DNA of 64,000 bases from Argentina anserina (lineage: Eukaryota > Streptophyta > Magnoliopsida > Rosales > Rosaceae): the NCBI RefSeq assembly GCF_933775445.1, contig NC_065876.1:28396001-28460000 (forward strand), read 5' to 3'. Each line of letters starts with the position of its first letter. Within the stretch, counting starts at the first letter, position 1. This document shows, one piece after another, positions 12,001-24,372 of this stretch. The translations under genes and the position numbers were made by a program. Below the pieces are notes generated by a model that worked only from the letters and a program-made list of their open reading frames with translations, had not been told where the DNA came from and ran no database searches.

Positions 12001-13459
12001 CTTTCCAGACTACCAGAATGAATGACATAAAATCTTGCAAGGGAACCGCATACTGGATGGCCCCTGAGGTTTGCCTCTGGACTTTTGATTTTGAAATTTT
12101 TATTAGTTTGAAGTGTTATTTTCATATTATGTTTTGGTATGTATTAATTGAGTGCTTACAAGCTTTGTCATTGGAGGATTTACCTGTAATACTTACGAAT
12201 CAATTGCTTGTTTTTTTCTGCTTCCATCAACTGATGGCGATCATCGTGGGATGACTTTCACAAACTGTACTTGGTTATTATACATGTGTATTTACATGTA
12301 GTCACAGTAAAGAGAAGGAAAGGGAGATAAAAAAGATGGAAAAAGAAGAAGGATGCATATAACTAAACTTATTAAAACGGTTTTTTGTTTGTGAAAAACT
12401 TAATGCAGCTTCTCTCTATTCCTCTCTTTTACAGCTTTCTTCTTTTTTTTCTTTTTCTTTAATGTTTTCAAGAAAAATATGATAAACATGGAATAACATA
12501 CCCAACTGTTTCTGATCAATGAAGCTTGAAAAGAACGATTTTGCAAGGTCTCTGGTATAATCAATGCAAAGAACAAAGCCATTTATAGATGGCACTATTC
12601 TGTAGTTTCCTGAAATTATGTTAAAACAGCCGAGTTACATTTTCCAGAAATCCCATATTGAAAGATTTTGTTAAGTTCAGAAAGTAATTTTGACTGTTAA
12701 CAATCCAGAACCAACAGTTCCTTTATCTTTGTGGCAATATTGCTCAATTAGGTACTTGGTGTGTCAACTGTTCTTTATATGTGTATGAACCTGTATTTTC
12801 TCAAGACTTGAGCTTATAGGCTGATGGAAAATTTTGATCGAAGAGGGTGGGGTTTTGGTTTTAGGTCCGTGCCAGCTTCTGTTTTTCTTGAAATACCGTA
12901 TAAACTATCCTTTTCCTAGCATTTAGGTGATATCTTAAGCATTGCAACTTTAGAAAGGTGCAAGATTTGTATATTACCAGTTTTTTTTTTTTTACCAAGA
13001 TCTAGCTTATGATGATTTCATCATGTAGTATGTCGTGTCCACGTGTTTAGAATTTTTTTACTAAGCTATTATTGTGCAGGTTGTTAATAATAAGAGTCAA
13101 GGTTATGGCCTTCCAGCTGATATATGGAGTCTTGGATGTACTGTGTTGGAGATGCTCACGGGGCTGGTTCCGTACTCGAATCTCGAATGGGTTTGTGCCA
13201 CTTCCATTAGACTCTTTACGATTCATGATGACAAATTATTCATCTCTTTAACTATTTTGTTTGGGTAACATTTGCTCTTCTTTATAAACAGATGCAGGCA
13301 TTATGGAAAATTGGAAAGGGGGAGCCCCCTCTGGTTCCTGATTCTCTTTCAAGAGAGGCTCAAGATTTCATCGGTCAATGCCTACAAGTCAAGCCGGATA
13401 ATCGTCCCACTGCTGCTCATCTTTTAGGACATCCATTTGTAAATAAACCCCTTGTTTGA
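9073..13459 (+). CDS. MEKK1-type mitogen-activated protein kinase kinase kinase
   Basis: Eight exons join to 565 residues: 9073-10052, 10627-10711, 10834-10896, 11464-11621, 11831-11903, 12009-12068, 13080-13190 and 13292-13459. All introns are GT-AG and phases agree. Exon 1 holds a long regulatory region with a Ser run encoded by repeated AGT (9604-9627) and a Glu-rich stretch (9800-9840). It ends in the glycine loop [11 protein letters not shown]. The kinase core shows the ATP lysine (IAVKEV, about residue 335), [10 protein letters not shown] (split by an intron), DFGLAK (about 448-453) and GTAYWMAPE. It ends soon after the kinase lobe, as MEKK1 proteins do. Family role: phosphorylates MAPKKs in cytoplasmic stress and immunity cascades. 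The start at 9073 was chosen as the first Met. A second in-frame Met at 9142 is possible. Confidence 0.93.
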
Positions 13460-14369
13460 GTCCATAGTAACATTTTTCCAGATAATATCAAGAAAATTGT
13501 TATGTTGATAGCGAAGTTGTGTCTGGACTCTCCGTGGAGCAAGATGTATGTGTGGATATTATCCATGGAGGGCAAGATAGTATCCCATCCATGTTAACGC
13601 CCTCAACCAGCATAAGCAACTTGATGACCAATTAAAGTGTGCTCATCTTGCTACTGGACATCACCATGGTCAAGTTAGTAGTTGGACACGGAACATGCTT
13701 GTAGAATAGTCAGAATTATAGCAGCCTTAGTTATCAATGAAGCTCTGTTCTTTTCAAGCCAATGCTTGGCTTCATTTTTCAATGTAATTGGTATTTTTCA
13801 ATCCGTCTTCATATAGTACAAGATTGGTCAGAAACATCGCAGCCGTAGCGACAAAGTCAATCATGCTCAAAATGGAGTCTAGGATTGTTGGGGGCATCTA
13901 TCCAGAAAACCAGTAGATAGGGGCCTTTTTAGAGAGAGGCTTGCTTGTTTGAGCAACAATGGTACGAACTACGTAAGGAAGAGGACCGAATTGGAATTTA
14001 CCTGAAGGTAAAAAGTTTTTTTATTTTTATACTAAACGATTAAATTACAAAGAAATACCTCTAGGTCAACATGTTCTAAAAAGGTCAAAATTAACAGCTA
14101 ATGTCATACTACGATGTAAATCAACATTCCACTCCACATGACAATGACCAATAATTGCCGCGACATTAGCAATAAAATTACCTTCTAAAAAAAATATGAG
14201 TGAAAAGTTCCACATTACAAGGCTTGGCTTTTCTTTTTTCGACAGTGCAAATGACAACACAATGGTGCCACTATTAGCTTAATGTGAGACGGACCGCATC
14301 TGATCCGAATATACATTTTTACAAAATTTGGCCACGCAACGCAACCACCTCTAGGTCACGTGACCGAGC
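13460..14369. other. 3' UTR of the MAPKKK and intergenic DNA
   Basis: The first few hundred bases are probably MAPKKK 3' UTR. No further gene is recognised before the CT-rich leader of the next gene (about 14370). Confidence 0.5.
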
Positions 14370-16199
14370 GCCACTCTTCTTTTTCTTCTTCTTTCTCTCT
14401 CATTCCAATCCCCACCGAAACCAAACACACGCTCTCTCTTCATCTCTCTGCAACCTCCGCCGGAAGTTGAATCGTCACCGCGACGCTACCGGGTACGAAA
14501 TCCTCTCCCCCATGATCTCAAATTTCGCGCCTTTTTGGTGATCCCATTTCTAGGGTTTCCTCTCGTTCTAGGGATTCATTTGTGGTTGATTGCAGATGCC
14601 GGAGTTTGGGTTTTAATTTTTACTGTAAAGTTTTTAACTTTCACTGTTTGATTGAGTTTCCATCCGTACAATTCTACGTTATCGATCTCGGATTCACTAC
14701 TGTAGGGTTGAATTGCTCAGTTATTCATCTTTCGGAAACTTGCGTTGTGCATAAGAATGCCTTGTCTGTTTTTCTGGGTTGATGAATGTCTTTGTATTTC
14801 AAAGTAGTTTGTTTTCTAGGACAAGCCGTGTGTCATTGCTTGGTTATTCACCGTTATATCTTACGTTGTGCAGAGGAAAGACTTGAAGTTGTTAGATGTG
14901 AACATAGGTTTTGTTTTGTGATTTTTGTCTGAAGGGTTTCATTTTTTGTTTGTGGTTAAAGTTTCCGTGTGAGACCATCTATAGAACGATTGAATTTTTT
15001 GCTTAAGAAAAAAAAACAAATCTTTCTGAATGAATCCTCACTTTTTTGACGATTTCGTTTCTGTTTTAAATGTGTATTTATAAAATATGAAAGGTTATGA
15101 TGATGAGATGATATTAGAGTGGGGAGAGAATAACAGGGGAACACTTTAGAAACATTTGATCCCTGATTTCCTTGCTGTTCGTAGCCCTTAATTCTATGAT
15201 GAAAATGATATAAAAGAATGACAGGGGTGTACTTTTTTAGATTACTTGTGCACTGATTGGCAAGGAGAGTTCTATTAACTGTATAGTATAGATGGATTTT
15301 TTGTACAGTTAGTCAGTTACAGGTTCAGGTCAATTTGTTGTTGGAATTTTCATGCATTCATGGATTTTTTTAAATGTTCCCTTCTGTTACTATAGCTACC
15401 CAGCTTGGCATTTAGAATGATCTTTTTGTGCACAAGGACAGCTTTGACCACAACTTGCTGTGGATAGTTTTTTGAGTTTCATGATGGACAAAGTTATGAC
15501 TGGAATTCGGTACCTCGACTTTTATTTTTTAGAGTTAATAGTTGTGCTATGGTAAGTATGTGAGTTTGGTGTACATAATAGTTTAGCTATAGTATGTATT
15601 AATGTATGTAGATTGCACTGCAACTTAACATTGGAAATCATTGCAAACAATCCCATATATATCGTCCATTTTTCTTTTGGTTATTATGGGTTTTTAGTTA
15701 CTAGGATTCATTTTGTGTATAACTGTTTATGTATTTGTTTTTTTTTTAGTCAAAATAATGAAGATCTTTTTTGTTTTCTTGAAAATAGTGACTGTTAAAT
15801 TTGTTATCAACATTTGCAAATGGTTAAATAACAGTCCGTATGATGGATGTCTTTCTTTTATACTTCAGTACTACTATCAACTTAAAGAGTTGTTCATGAT
15901 TGGTCACTTATGTTAAATGGACATAGCAGAAAGGAAACCACTGATCGTTTTTAGCCTTAAAAGACATACAAGTATGAAATGTTCAGAGATTATGCAGTGC
16001 ACTTTTCTCTATCTTTGCTTTGGTGGAACAGTCTGCTTGTATGCTTGTTGTAGATCTAACACTTGTAGTCTTGTACATATGTTTTGTTAGATGTGAATGT
16101 ACAAACTACATAGTTAATGCCGCTAACGGACACTGTTGTTATTGAAAATTTGAATAAAATCTTTACCTTCTTTTGTCAAGTTTCAGGTTCTCTTTGTAC
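14370..16199 (+). other. 5' UTR and leader intron of the DUF1644 gene (inferred)
   Basis: A CT-rich leader starts near 14370 with a plausible donor at 14493 (GTACGA). A good acceptor (TTTCAG) ends at 16186, only 13 bases before the start codon. The intervening 1.7 kb is T-rich, as plant introns are, and has no sustained coding frame. Other leader exons may exist, for example after the acceptor near 14596. Confidence 0.55.
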
Positions 16200-17180
16200 A
16201 TGGCCAAAGTTAACAAGTTGCGTCGCAAATATGACTCTCAGTCTTTAAGGAGGACCCCGTATGCGCTAAAGGCTTTTAAAGATGTCCGTGCAAAAAGGAA
16301 AACTGACAAAGCATCAAAGAAGAAAGATTGGGAAGATGTGACATGTTCAGTGTGTATGGAGTCTCCTCACAATGCAGTCCTCCTGCTTTGTTCCTCTTAT
16401 GATAAGGGTTGCCGCCCTTATATGTGTGCTACTGGCCATCGCTATTCCAACTGTCTTGAACAATACCAAAAAGCATACACAAAGGTATCCTCTATTCATA
16501 ATTCGCAAGAATGGGATAGATCAGTTGGGAACTTAGGTTTCAATTCGAGTGAAGGAGAGTCCAGTGAGAAGGGGGAGAAACCGGAGCTTTTGTGCCCACT
16601 GTGTCGGGGGCAGGTTAAGGGTTGCACAGTGGTGGAACGGGCAAGGAAACATCTCAATGCCAAGAAGAGAAATTGCCTGCAGGATAAGTGCTCATTCTCC
16701 GGCACTTATAGGGAACTCAAGAAACATGTTAAGTCAAAGCACCCTTTAGCACGGCCCCGGGCAGTGGATCCTGTACTGCAAGAAAAATGGAAGAAGCTCG
16801 AGCGTGAAAGAGAGAGGAGTGATGTAATTAGCACCATAATGTCGTCTACACCAGGGGCTGTGGTCCTTGGGGATTATGTGTTGGAGCCTAACCATGGTGG
16901 CATGTACAGTGATTCTGAGGGTGATTCTGACTCCGAGCTGGATGACTACATTGATGATTTGGGATTCGGGCCATTTGTTGGTCTGAGTGGTGGTCTTTTC
17001 TCACAGGGTAGGTTTCAGGTGGACTTTGACTCATTGGATGATAATGATTTTTCACGTGCTGCGGCTTCTATTCCTTCTGTTCCACCTCGTCGCAGTTTCC
17101 CGAGAAACCGAGTAATATTTGGTAGGGCGATGCGGCAGCGTACAAACAGAGGAGAACGTGCACCTGGACGATTTGTGTGA
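16200..17180 (+). CDS. DUF1644-family zinc-finger protein
   Basis: This is a single-exon coding region of 326 residues. It starts at the first ATG after the leader intron acceptor. The N-terminus is basic (KVNKLRRK). A Cys-rich domain follows from about residue 49 (CSVCMESPHNAVLLLC, then GCRPYMCATGHRYSNC to about 85). A second cluster (LCPLCRGQVKGC, 131-142) and a C2H2-like element (CLQDKCSFSGTYRELKKHVKSKH, about 159-181, given here as its span) come next. The tail is acidic (SDSEGDSDSE) and then Arg-rich. This order is typical of plant DUF1644 proteins, some of which are linked to salt and drought responses. The biochemical activity is not settled. The CX2C pairs recall RING-type fingers, but E3 activity cannot be claimed. 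Confidence 0.9.
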   Translation: MAKVNKLRRKYDSQSLRRTPYALKAFKDVRAKRKTDKASKKKDWEDVTCSVCMESPHNAVLLLCSSYDKGCRPYMCATGHRYSNCLEQYQKAYTKVSSIHNSQEWDRSVGNLGFNSSEGESSEKGEKPELLCPLCRGQVKGCTVVERARKHLNAKKRNCLQDKCSFSGTYRELKKHVKSKHPLARPRAVDPVLQEKWKKLERERERSDVISTIMSSTPGAVVLGDYVLEPNHGGMYSDSEGDSDSELDDYIDDLGFGPFVGLSGGLFSQGRFQVDFDSLDDNDFSRAAASIPSVPPRRSFPRNRVIFGRAMRQRTNRGERAPGRFV

Positions 17181-18290
17181 TATAAGTTATTTAAATGGTG
17201 GGAAGTCTTGGTTCTGCTTTTACATTATGCATCTTTTTTGTATCCTTCTGATTGCTGCACATTGTTGTAATGTTATTCTTAGCATTTTCATTATTTATTG
17301 TCAACTGACGCTGTTGACTCCGACCTTTTCCTATATCATGAGCGTTGCTTCTGTGGCCTGGTGCCCCTCACTGTGATTAGTATTAGGTTTACTGATTAAC
17401 AGATTGTAGAGAAATCAAATAGCCGAGCATTGCTTGTGGATGTTATAAGGGTGTTGCCAACTTGACATCATCGAGTATTTCTCATAGCTGCAATGATTTG
17501 TTCATATCTGCTGTTTGAACAAGGAAATGAATTGTGCTTTCATTTATTCTTTTTATTGATATTTTAGACCTGTACCTTGGTGTGTGTTCGTTCTTGTTGA
17601 CGGTTTTCGTCAGCTTTACAGTGTGAGAAGTTCTTTTATTAGGATGAGTGTTTTCTGCGCACTTCTTTTAAGCTTTGAACGACGCACGAGATGTGTTTAA
17701 GAAACGTCTCTGGAAGCTTAATTATTGAGGTTGGGGATTGTTTTATGCATTAGGTTGGTTATGCCTGGAGCTCCATATGCTTGTTGGGGTACGTATTTCA
17801 TATCCTAATAAGCATGTGAGTCATGTGACCCAATTTTTTTTTTTTGTTTAATCCATATCATATAGAATTTGTTGGTTTGGGGCTGTAGCTGGCTATAAGA
17901 TGAGAGGGATAGGAAGCCATACTCTTATATGATGTTTTTGTTTTGGTCAATCTCTTATATGATGTAGGTGTATAGGTCTTACAGTCCGAATTCTGGCCTG
18001 AGTTTGGGATTTTCACCTATGATGGATTAATGCATTGAAATTTCCTCATTTTAGAGCTTTGACTCGGCAAGATGGTTCGATGCTTACTTCCTACACGTTG
18101 CACCTAATTTGATGCGACAATAGTCCCACAGATGGAGGATATTATGGATCTGGAAGTTACTTCTGTAACAAACAGAACTTGATGAGTGGGTGAAAACAAC
18201 ACATATATTCACTTTCATCTTGATCATCTAAATGATCAATATCCATATCTAATTCACTAATACAATAACAAAATTGAGCAAGCCAGATGA
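17181..18290. other. 3' UTR and intergenic DNA
   Basis: The first 200-400 bases are likely 3' UTR of the DUF1644 gene. Nothing else is recognised before the convergent gene ending at 18291. Confidence 0.45.
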
Positions 18291-19207
18291 TCAGTCAGCT
18301 TGATGATGTTTCCGTTCAACTTGGGACCCTTTGTTGCAGTCCCACAATCCTTTCATCATAGACCTCAACTGCCTCTACACACAAATGTATATAAACACAT
18401 TAAAACAAATTTGCTAATTGCATAACTTGAAAGAAAGGATGTGGAAGAAAGAAGAATTGACATGAGTACAACATACCATCACGTTGGAATTCCGTTTCGA
18501 GTCGGTAGCCTTTCTCTTGCTGCTACTGTTCCATTCGGAACTGCATGGTATGTCGACTTCTGGTACAAATCGCTGATACCTCCATCTGTTACCCTTTGGC
18601 CTCCGGAACCTCACCGGAGTTGTGAACCTAACTCTACTTAGCTGCTCAGTAGTGTCACATACATTGTTGAGAACTTTGCTTTTGTTAGAAAATCGTATTA
18701 TGTTGTGTTGCTAAATTATCGAGCAAACTAATAATATTAAGAATCTTGTTTTAAGAGTGATCTGCGTCAAACGAGAAAATACTTGTAACATATCTGGTAA
18801 TAAATAAAATAAAACTAACCTTGTGCTTAGGCCTTGAGCCATTCTTAGGCCACTGCACCTGTTGAGAATTAACATTTTTCCTTAGCTCTTGAGCATAAGC
18901 AAGAAGATGAGCCCGACGATCATAGATGTGTGTTGTCGCAGTCTGATGAGGCTTTCTGGATATTTTGTTGGGATTCATCTTCTTAATGGGATGATGCAAG
19001 AGGGAATCTGATTCAACATAGACAGTGATGATGACTTCCTTGTTGTGAGGCCTCACTTTTGGGTCGTTGTTTTTCTTTATCGTCTCATCTAACTTTTGAT
19101 TGCTCATGATTCTGGGATCAGTGAGATGTGATTGAATCGGATGGATTGCCTTTGATGTGTTTAAGGAAGCATTTCTTCGAAACACAGATCGATGAGACAA
19201 GTGTCTC
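18291..19207 (-). CDS. Uncharacterised three-exon gene (5' end incomplete)
   Basis: Three minus-strand exons join in one frame: 18820-19207, 18477-18641 and 18291-18374. The internal splice sites are clean (GTTAGT/GAGCAG and GTATGT/TGTAG) and both junctions are phase 0. The first exon follows an acceptor (CTTCCAG) in phase 2, so an upstream exon should exist but was not found. An internal ATG at 19107 could serve as a start, giving about 178 residues. The product is basic, with AYAQELRKN, a Trp/Arg-rich patch (RFRRPKGNRWRYQRFVP) and the tail GLWDCNKGSQVERKHH. No signal peptide, membrane segment or known domain is recognised. It may be a small plant-specific or nuclear protein, but no function is proposed. 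Confidence 0.55.
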
Positions 19208-19777
19208 CTGGAAGCAACAGAAAGAAATAATGCAAATAAATCAATCAATTCATGAGTAACGTAATATTATTGACACTTTGACAACTTCCATACTTGTCAT
19301 CCTACATTGAAATTTACTATTTCTGTTGGAATTACTAAACAGGAATTAATTTCAAGCAATATTCCAAAAATGTTCTAAATTTTGATTCTGAGTCCTATTT
19401 CTGTCTATGTTTGCTTTAGCCTTTAGGGTATCCATGAATTTCCGAACATAGAGGCAATCAACTAGCTAGCCAAAATCAATGACAGCAAGGAGATGAATTC
19501 AAGTCCATTTAGCATCAACATTAAAAAAAAAAAATTATACCGTTCAAAATAGCCGAGTGACAAATAATGTCATTCTGTAATTTCTGTCATATAAAGTATA
19601 CTGCTAATTTTTCTGAAGATAGTAGTGCAAGTGAAAATGAATTCTCTGTTTCGGGAGAAATACACGTGCACGTGTATATGAAGATTAAATGATTTCTGGT
19701 TAATGTTAATGAGGGCAGGTTGGCCACTAATTACTCTGATAGTGAAAATCTGATTGATCTAAATTACCATATATATG
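19208..19777. other. AT-rich DNA, possible 5' region of the minus-strand gene
   Basis: A missing 5' exon and the promoter of the gene at 18291-19207 should lie here or beyond. I could not identify either. Confidence 0.35.
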
Positions 19778-20414
19778 CAAGGCCGTCTCAAACTTTTTGG
19801 CAGCCCTGTACGAAAATTAAAATGCGGCACTCTAAACTTTACTCTATATAAAAAAAACTTTAACAAACGGACAATATAAACTCAAATATAATCAATAAAA
19901 CATTAAAATATCATTAGATATACTTGCAAAATTTGCTAAATATTCAATACAAGGTTAAAGTAATTACAAAAAGATACTTCATTGAAAACCTCTCACATTC
20001 CCAGCATTATCTATGCTCATTTGAAAATCCACCTTCTTGCCTTCTTCGCAACAAAATTATCTCAATTGAAATCAAAACAAGAGAAAAGAGCAAGAGATAA
20101 ATGAAAGAAAAAAGAGGAACTGATGAAACAATAAAAAAAATTATGATATATGTTGATCGGCCTCCACTAGTCCACTACCTTAAATATAATTTTTTATTCA
20201 ATTGGACAATTGATCCATAAAAGAAATTGAGAGATGACCCATTTTTTATTTTGCATGGTCAAACTTGATAGAAGAGATGCCCCATATATTGTACTTCTTA
20301 GTATTATTCAATTTTTATTCCATAGAAAAAATAGGGAACAAAAACAATGTGCGGCCCTATAAATTTCGGGCCATGTGCGGTTGAGCTCCTTGCACGTGTG
20401 CAGAGTCGGCTCTG
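19778..20414. mobile_element. Non-autonomous hAT-type element, 637 bp
   Basis: An exact 8-bp duplication TATATATG flanks the element (19770-19777 and 20415-20422). The ends are imperfect inverted repeats: CAAGGCCGTCTC at the left and, on the other strand, CAGAGCCGACTC at the right. Eight-bp duplications and short CA-ended repeats are the hAT signature. No transposase is encoded. Confidence 0.8.
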
Positions 20415-21069
20415 TATATATGTCTAAACCTGATTGTGGCTCAATAAAACCATGTGAGTCACTGAAGTGGATGAGCAGAACAGTTCAAACCCATTTGATA
20501 CATCTCAAACAGCCCCATTATGAATTACATACCTCTTCTCCCAAAAAAAAAATTACATACCCATTTCCGGTCACTGATGCAAAGGTGGGTTGTGGTTTGC
20601 TGCAGCCCACCTCATTTTTAAGGGAAGCTCAAATTTTACTACATGTTAAAACATAAGAAAAAAAAAAATATATATATATATATATCAGAAAGAGTCGAGA
20701 CTCTGTATCTCCTCCACTACTTTGCTCTCTCTTCTCTTAGTCCTCTGCAGCTCTTTGTCCTTATAAAACTTTAATCACTCTATTTGGAAAATCTTAATCC
20801 TTAATCCTATTGATTAAGCAATCCCAGATATCGATTGATTCATATCTATTTCTCATAATAGTTTTTTGACGAATTGAGTTTGTGAATTAGGTTTCCAAGA
20901 TTTATTATTTGGGGCTTTCAAGATTTGTTAATTTGATTTTGATTATTAAGAATGGTTGTTGTAATGTTGTTGTTTGTTTAGATTTATTAATATAGTGATA
21001 TAGATAAAGGATTTAAAATTAGGGAGAAGGTTCAAGTAGTTTATGCCAAAATTGATTTTCAATTAATTG
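20415..21069. repeat. Intergenic DNA with a TA microsatellite at about 20669-20685
   Basis: It holds a short (TA)n run after an A-tract. A CT-rich stretch follows (20700-20760). No gene is recognised. Confidence 0.5.
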
Positions 21070-21560
21070 ATGGAACTGAATACTAGATTTAATGAGAAAA
21101 CAAGGGAGCTTTTGGTTCTTAGTTCTTCATTGGATCCTCAATTCGATTTCCAATCATTTGACATTGACAACATTTGTAGTTTGATTGAGAAATATTATCC
21201 GCATGATGTGCCTAATTTGGATGATTGAAGAACTGAATTGGAGCATTTTGAGTATCAATTCTCTAAACTTGATGAATTTCAGAATCTATGCACCATTTCA
21301 GAGTTGTGTCAAAAAAATTTAGAACAAGAACACCATTTATGTTGATTGAAAGACTGGTCCAATTAGTAATGACTATTCATGCTTCTACAGTTACAACATA
21401 GAGAGAGTTTTTTCAACTATGAAGATTATTAGGAACTGACTTCGAACTAAGATGACTAGATGAGTGATGATTTTATTACTGATTTAATGACAGTGCATAT
21501 GGAGAAAGACATTGTTGATACTATTGATTATATTGTGTTATCTATGAGTTATATGCTTTA
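21070..21560 (+). pseudogene. Remnant of a hAT transposase C-terminal domain
   Basis: From an ATG at 21070 the frame gives 53 codons (ELNTRFNEKTRELLVLSSSL, later FDIDNICSLIEKYYP), then a stop. Further on, another frame carries ERVFSTMKIIRN and LRTKMTR, the conserved hAT dimerisation block. Both segments match the end of plant hAT transposases of the zinc-finger MYM-like group. Stops and frameshifts near 21227, 21336 and 21395-21440 make it inactive. No DDE core or BED finger upstream is recognised. Confidence 0.75.
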
Positions 21561-21713
21561 AGTAAGCGAATGGTACAATTTAAGTAACTTAATTTGTATT
21601 GACTATTTAACTTTGAATGATATATATGTGTTATTAGGTTGTATCGATATTCCTTGAAAACAAGACATAATATGTCAATTTATTTACAAAATAACTTTGT
21701 TCATTGCATAAGG

Positions 21714-24064
21714 TGTTACGACCCGAATCTTTTGGTCACTTTTATTTTTATCAAGTCTAAATACGAGTGTCACCGAAGTCCAATTTTATAGTTCGACGTT
21801 TAGGTTAAATTGATGGAGATTTTCGAATAAACGCCCAGACTGGGAAGTTACTATTTTTGGTCGAAGATTATATATATTTGAAGTAAGTTTCTATTTTTGG
21901 GTGGAGAAAGAAAGAAAGAAAAAAAAAGAGGAGGGAACTCAGTTTTTCCCCGAGCCCCCCCCCCCCCGACCCCGTCTCCTTCTCGGCGTCGCACCGCCGC
22001 TGTCCAGCCACCGCAGACCGGCGCACCGGTCCCGTTCGAGAGGTGACTCGACGCTCAACCTTGGAAGTTCCGCCACCGTCGTGGCATCATACAGTCGAAA
22101 CTCACTCCTCCGGCCACCGTGGCTTTAATTTTTTTGGGTGGTTTTGCTTGTCTCAACGTTGTCGACAATTTCTCCAAAGAAATTGAACCAAATCAAAGGG
22201 TACGAACTCGAATCAAGGAATTTGAATTCTAGGGTTCTTGAACAGTGCCGATTGTATGCTTTTGTGAAATTGGACGGTTTAGAGTTTGATTTGGACTTTG
22301 TTGTCAACTAGGAACTTGTTAGAAATGTCATTTGGATTGTAGTGGTGAATTTTGGGAGTCATAGGAGGTGATCGAAGTGGTGGCAGCCGGCCGCCGTTCC
22401 CGCCGGCGCTAGGGGCGGTCGTCGCTGTGCTGGAGGTATTTTCGAATGTGTTTTGAGTGGTTTGATAGTTGAGGATAGTGTGGGAATGTTTTGTGGAATT
22501 TTGGAGTTAATTAGATATTATTTTCCCCAATTTTAAGGGATAAGAAGATGAGTTCTTGATTTTAATCAAGGAACTCTTCAAGTTATGATTCTATAATATT
22601 TTGGAGTGTGTGGAAATTTTTGGTGATATTGAGGATGTTTCTAGTTGAAGTTTGGAACGGTTTTGAGCGTGTGAGGCCGATGATATTATTTTGCCTCTCA
22701 ATTCGGAAGTATGTATTTTAAATACAATTATGTCTTGTTTTAAACAGGACGTTCGGAGACTAGAGCCGAGGAGACTTCGGATCGACCCCCGACATAATTG
22801 GTTACTATGAGTGGACATTTAATTTTTAAGAAAATGCATGCATGATAATTGTGGGGCTCTTATTATTGAGAAATTATCAATTTTGATTGTTTGAATGTCG
22901 GAATGAGAATGTGATATCCGGGAGAGGTCTTAATATAATTGTATCATATTTGTCTTGGGTTTGGCTTATATTATTTGTCTTCACCAAATCCTATCAACTC
23001 AATTATCTCATCGGAATCAACGAGGCATAGGTAAATAACTTATCAACTCGGCTATTTCATTGGGACTAATGAGGTATGGGCAAGGTATATTCTTAGATAT
23101 GGGACTTCTGGATTTTTGATGATGATTATGTTTATGGTGATGATGTTATGATGGTAGTGGTGGGGATGGTGTGTTTGGTTAAGATGATAATAATAATGAT
23201 TTTGATGAGGATGAGGAAGATGGTTGTGGATGATGACACATGTATAGATTCCACCTTATGGTGTCAGTGACTACCCCTAGTAGTGCCCTTTCCGCTTGTG
23301 AGGCAATGTGGTATGTCGGCAATGCCACGAAAACCCGTTATCCTCTCCCTTAACGTGACGTGACAGTTTCGGGAGTATGGGAGTACATATAGATTTTTTG
23401 GCCCGAGGGGCACATGGAATGACAGGATGAGATTATGATGACTAGTGGGCTACTCTATATATAGAACTGGAGAGGATGGGGTGACTAGCGGGGCTAGTCA
23501 AATTTTGATATTTATTTCACATATTTATATAATACATGCATGCATCGGAATTTTACTTTACTAGTTGAAATTTGGGAAAAGTATTAAGTTATTTCATCTC
23601 TTTGTGTTTTGTTTTCGTCCACTCACTCTAACGTTTTAAATACTTTCCCCTAGGCTCTTTGTTTTCAAATGCCCAGTTCACAGGCTTTCCGACTCCCCTT
23701 AGTAACCGCCAGGACGTGAGTTCGTTGTCGACTATCCAGACATCTAGGTTACATGCTTAATCTACAAGTCACGTATTTATTTGTTTGTAGTTGCTCTAAT
23801 TGTCATGAGACGTAGAACTCTATGGAGTTGATATTTTAATTTCGAGTATGTTGTATAAGATTATGGTTTCATGATGTATAACTTTGAAGGGGATGATTAT
23901 TGTGTGGTTTGAAATATTGTTGGATTTTGTTAATTGTATTGCTGCAGGTTTGTTGCATACTTTCAAGGGAGATTATGCGGAAATTTTCGGTAAACCTCCT
24001 TAGGTAGTGGTCCCAACATGATCTACTCTATATATTAGGGTAATATTTAGGGTGGGTCGTATCA
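21714..24064. repeat. Long solo LTR, 2351 bp
   Basis: The segment begins TGTTACGACCCGAATC and ends GGGTGGGTCGTATCA, so it has TG...CA ends with a short terminal inverted repeat (TGTTACGACCC / TGATACGACCC). Flanks are TAAGG (21709-21713) and TAAGT (24065-24069), a 5-bp target duplication with one mismatch. Inside there is no gag or pol. It has a GC-rich block (21955-22110) and AT-rich DNA, as in the long LTRs of plant Ty3/gypsy elements. The simplest reading is a solo LTR left by recombination between two LTRs. Short ORFs inside are not considered genes. Confidence 0.8.
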
Positions 24065-24139
24065 TAAGTCAAATCCAACCCACCCAGATTTTCATTCCTT
24101 GGATCTGTCCCTGCCCATTTCAACACTACTCTCAACTAA

Positions 24140-24372
24140 ATCACTTTGCTTTAAAGAAGGGCTACAAGGACGTTGGTGTTGAAGGGGACTCAAAGTTAAT
24201 CATCGATGCAGTTAATAGAGTTATCAAAGCTAATCATTGATGCGGAGAGTGAAAAAAAATTATTGATGATGTTAGGACCCGTATGTCTTATTTTAGCTCC
24301 ATTACTTTTAAGTACATTACTAGAAAGGCCAAGTTTGTGGCTGATTATTTAGCCAATGCTAGACATATATAG
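24140..24372 (+). pseudogene. LINE RNase H (RVT_3) remnant
   Basis: The translation contains ALKKGYKDVGVEGDSKLIID and, after stops and a shift, SSITFKYITRKAKFVADYLA. These are the two hallmark blocks of the RNase H domain at the end of plant LINE polyproteins. In-frame stops show it is dead. Nothing upstream remains because the solo LTR lies directly before it. Confidence 0.75.

Noticed and set aside
21901..22128. 75-codon Pro/Arg-rich ORF
   Set aside because: Lies in the GC-rich block of the solo LTR. It has no known domain.
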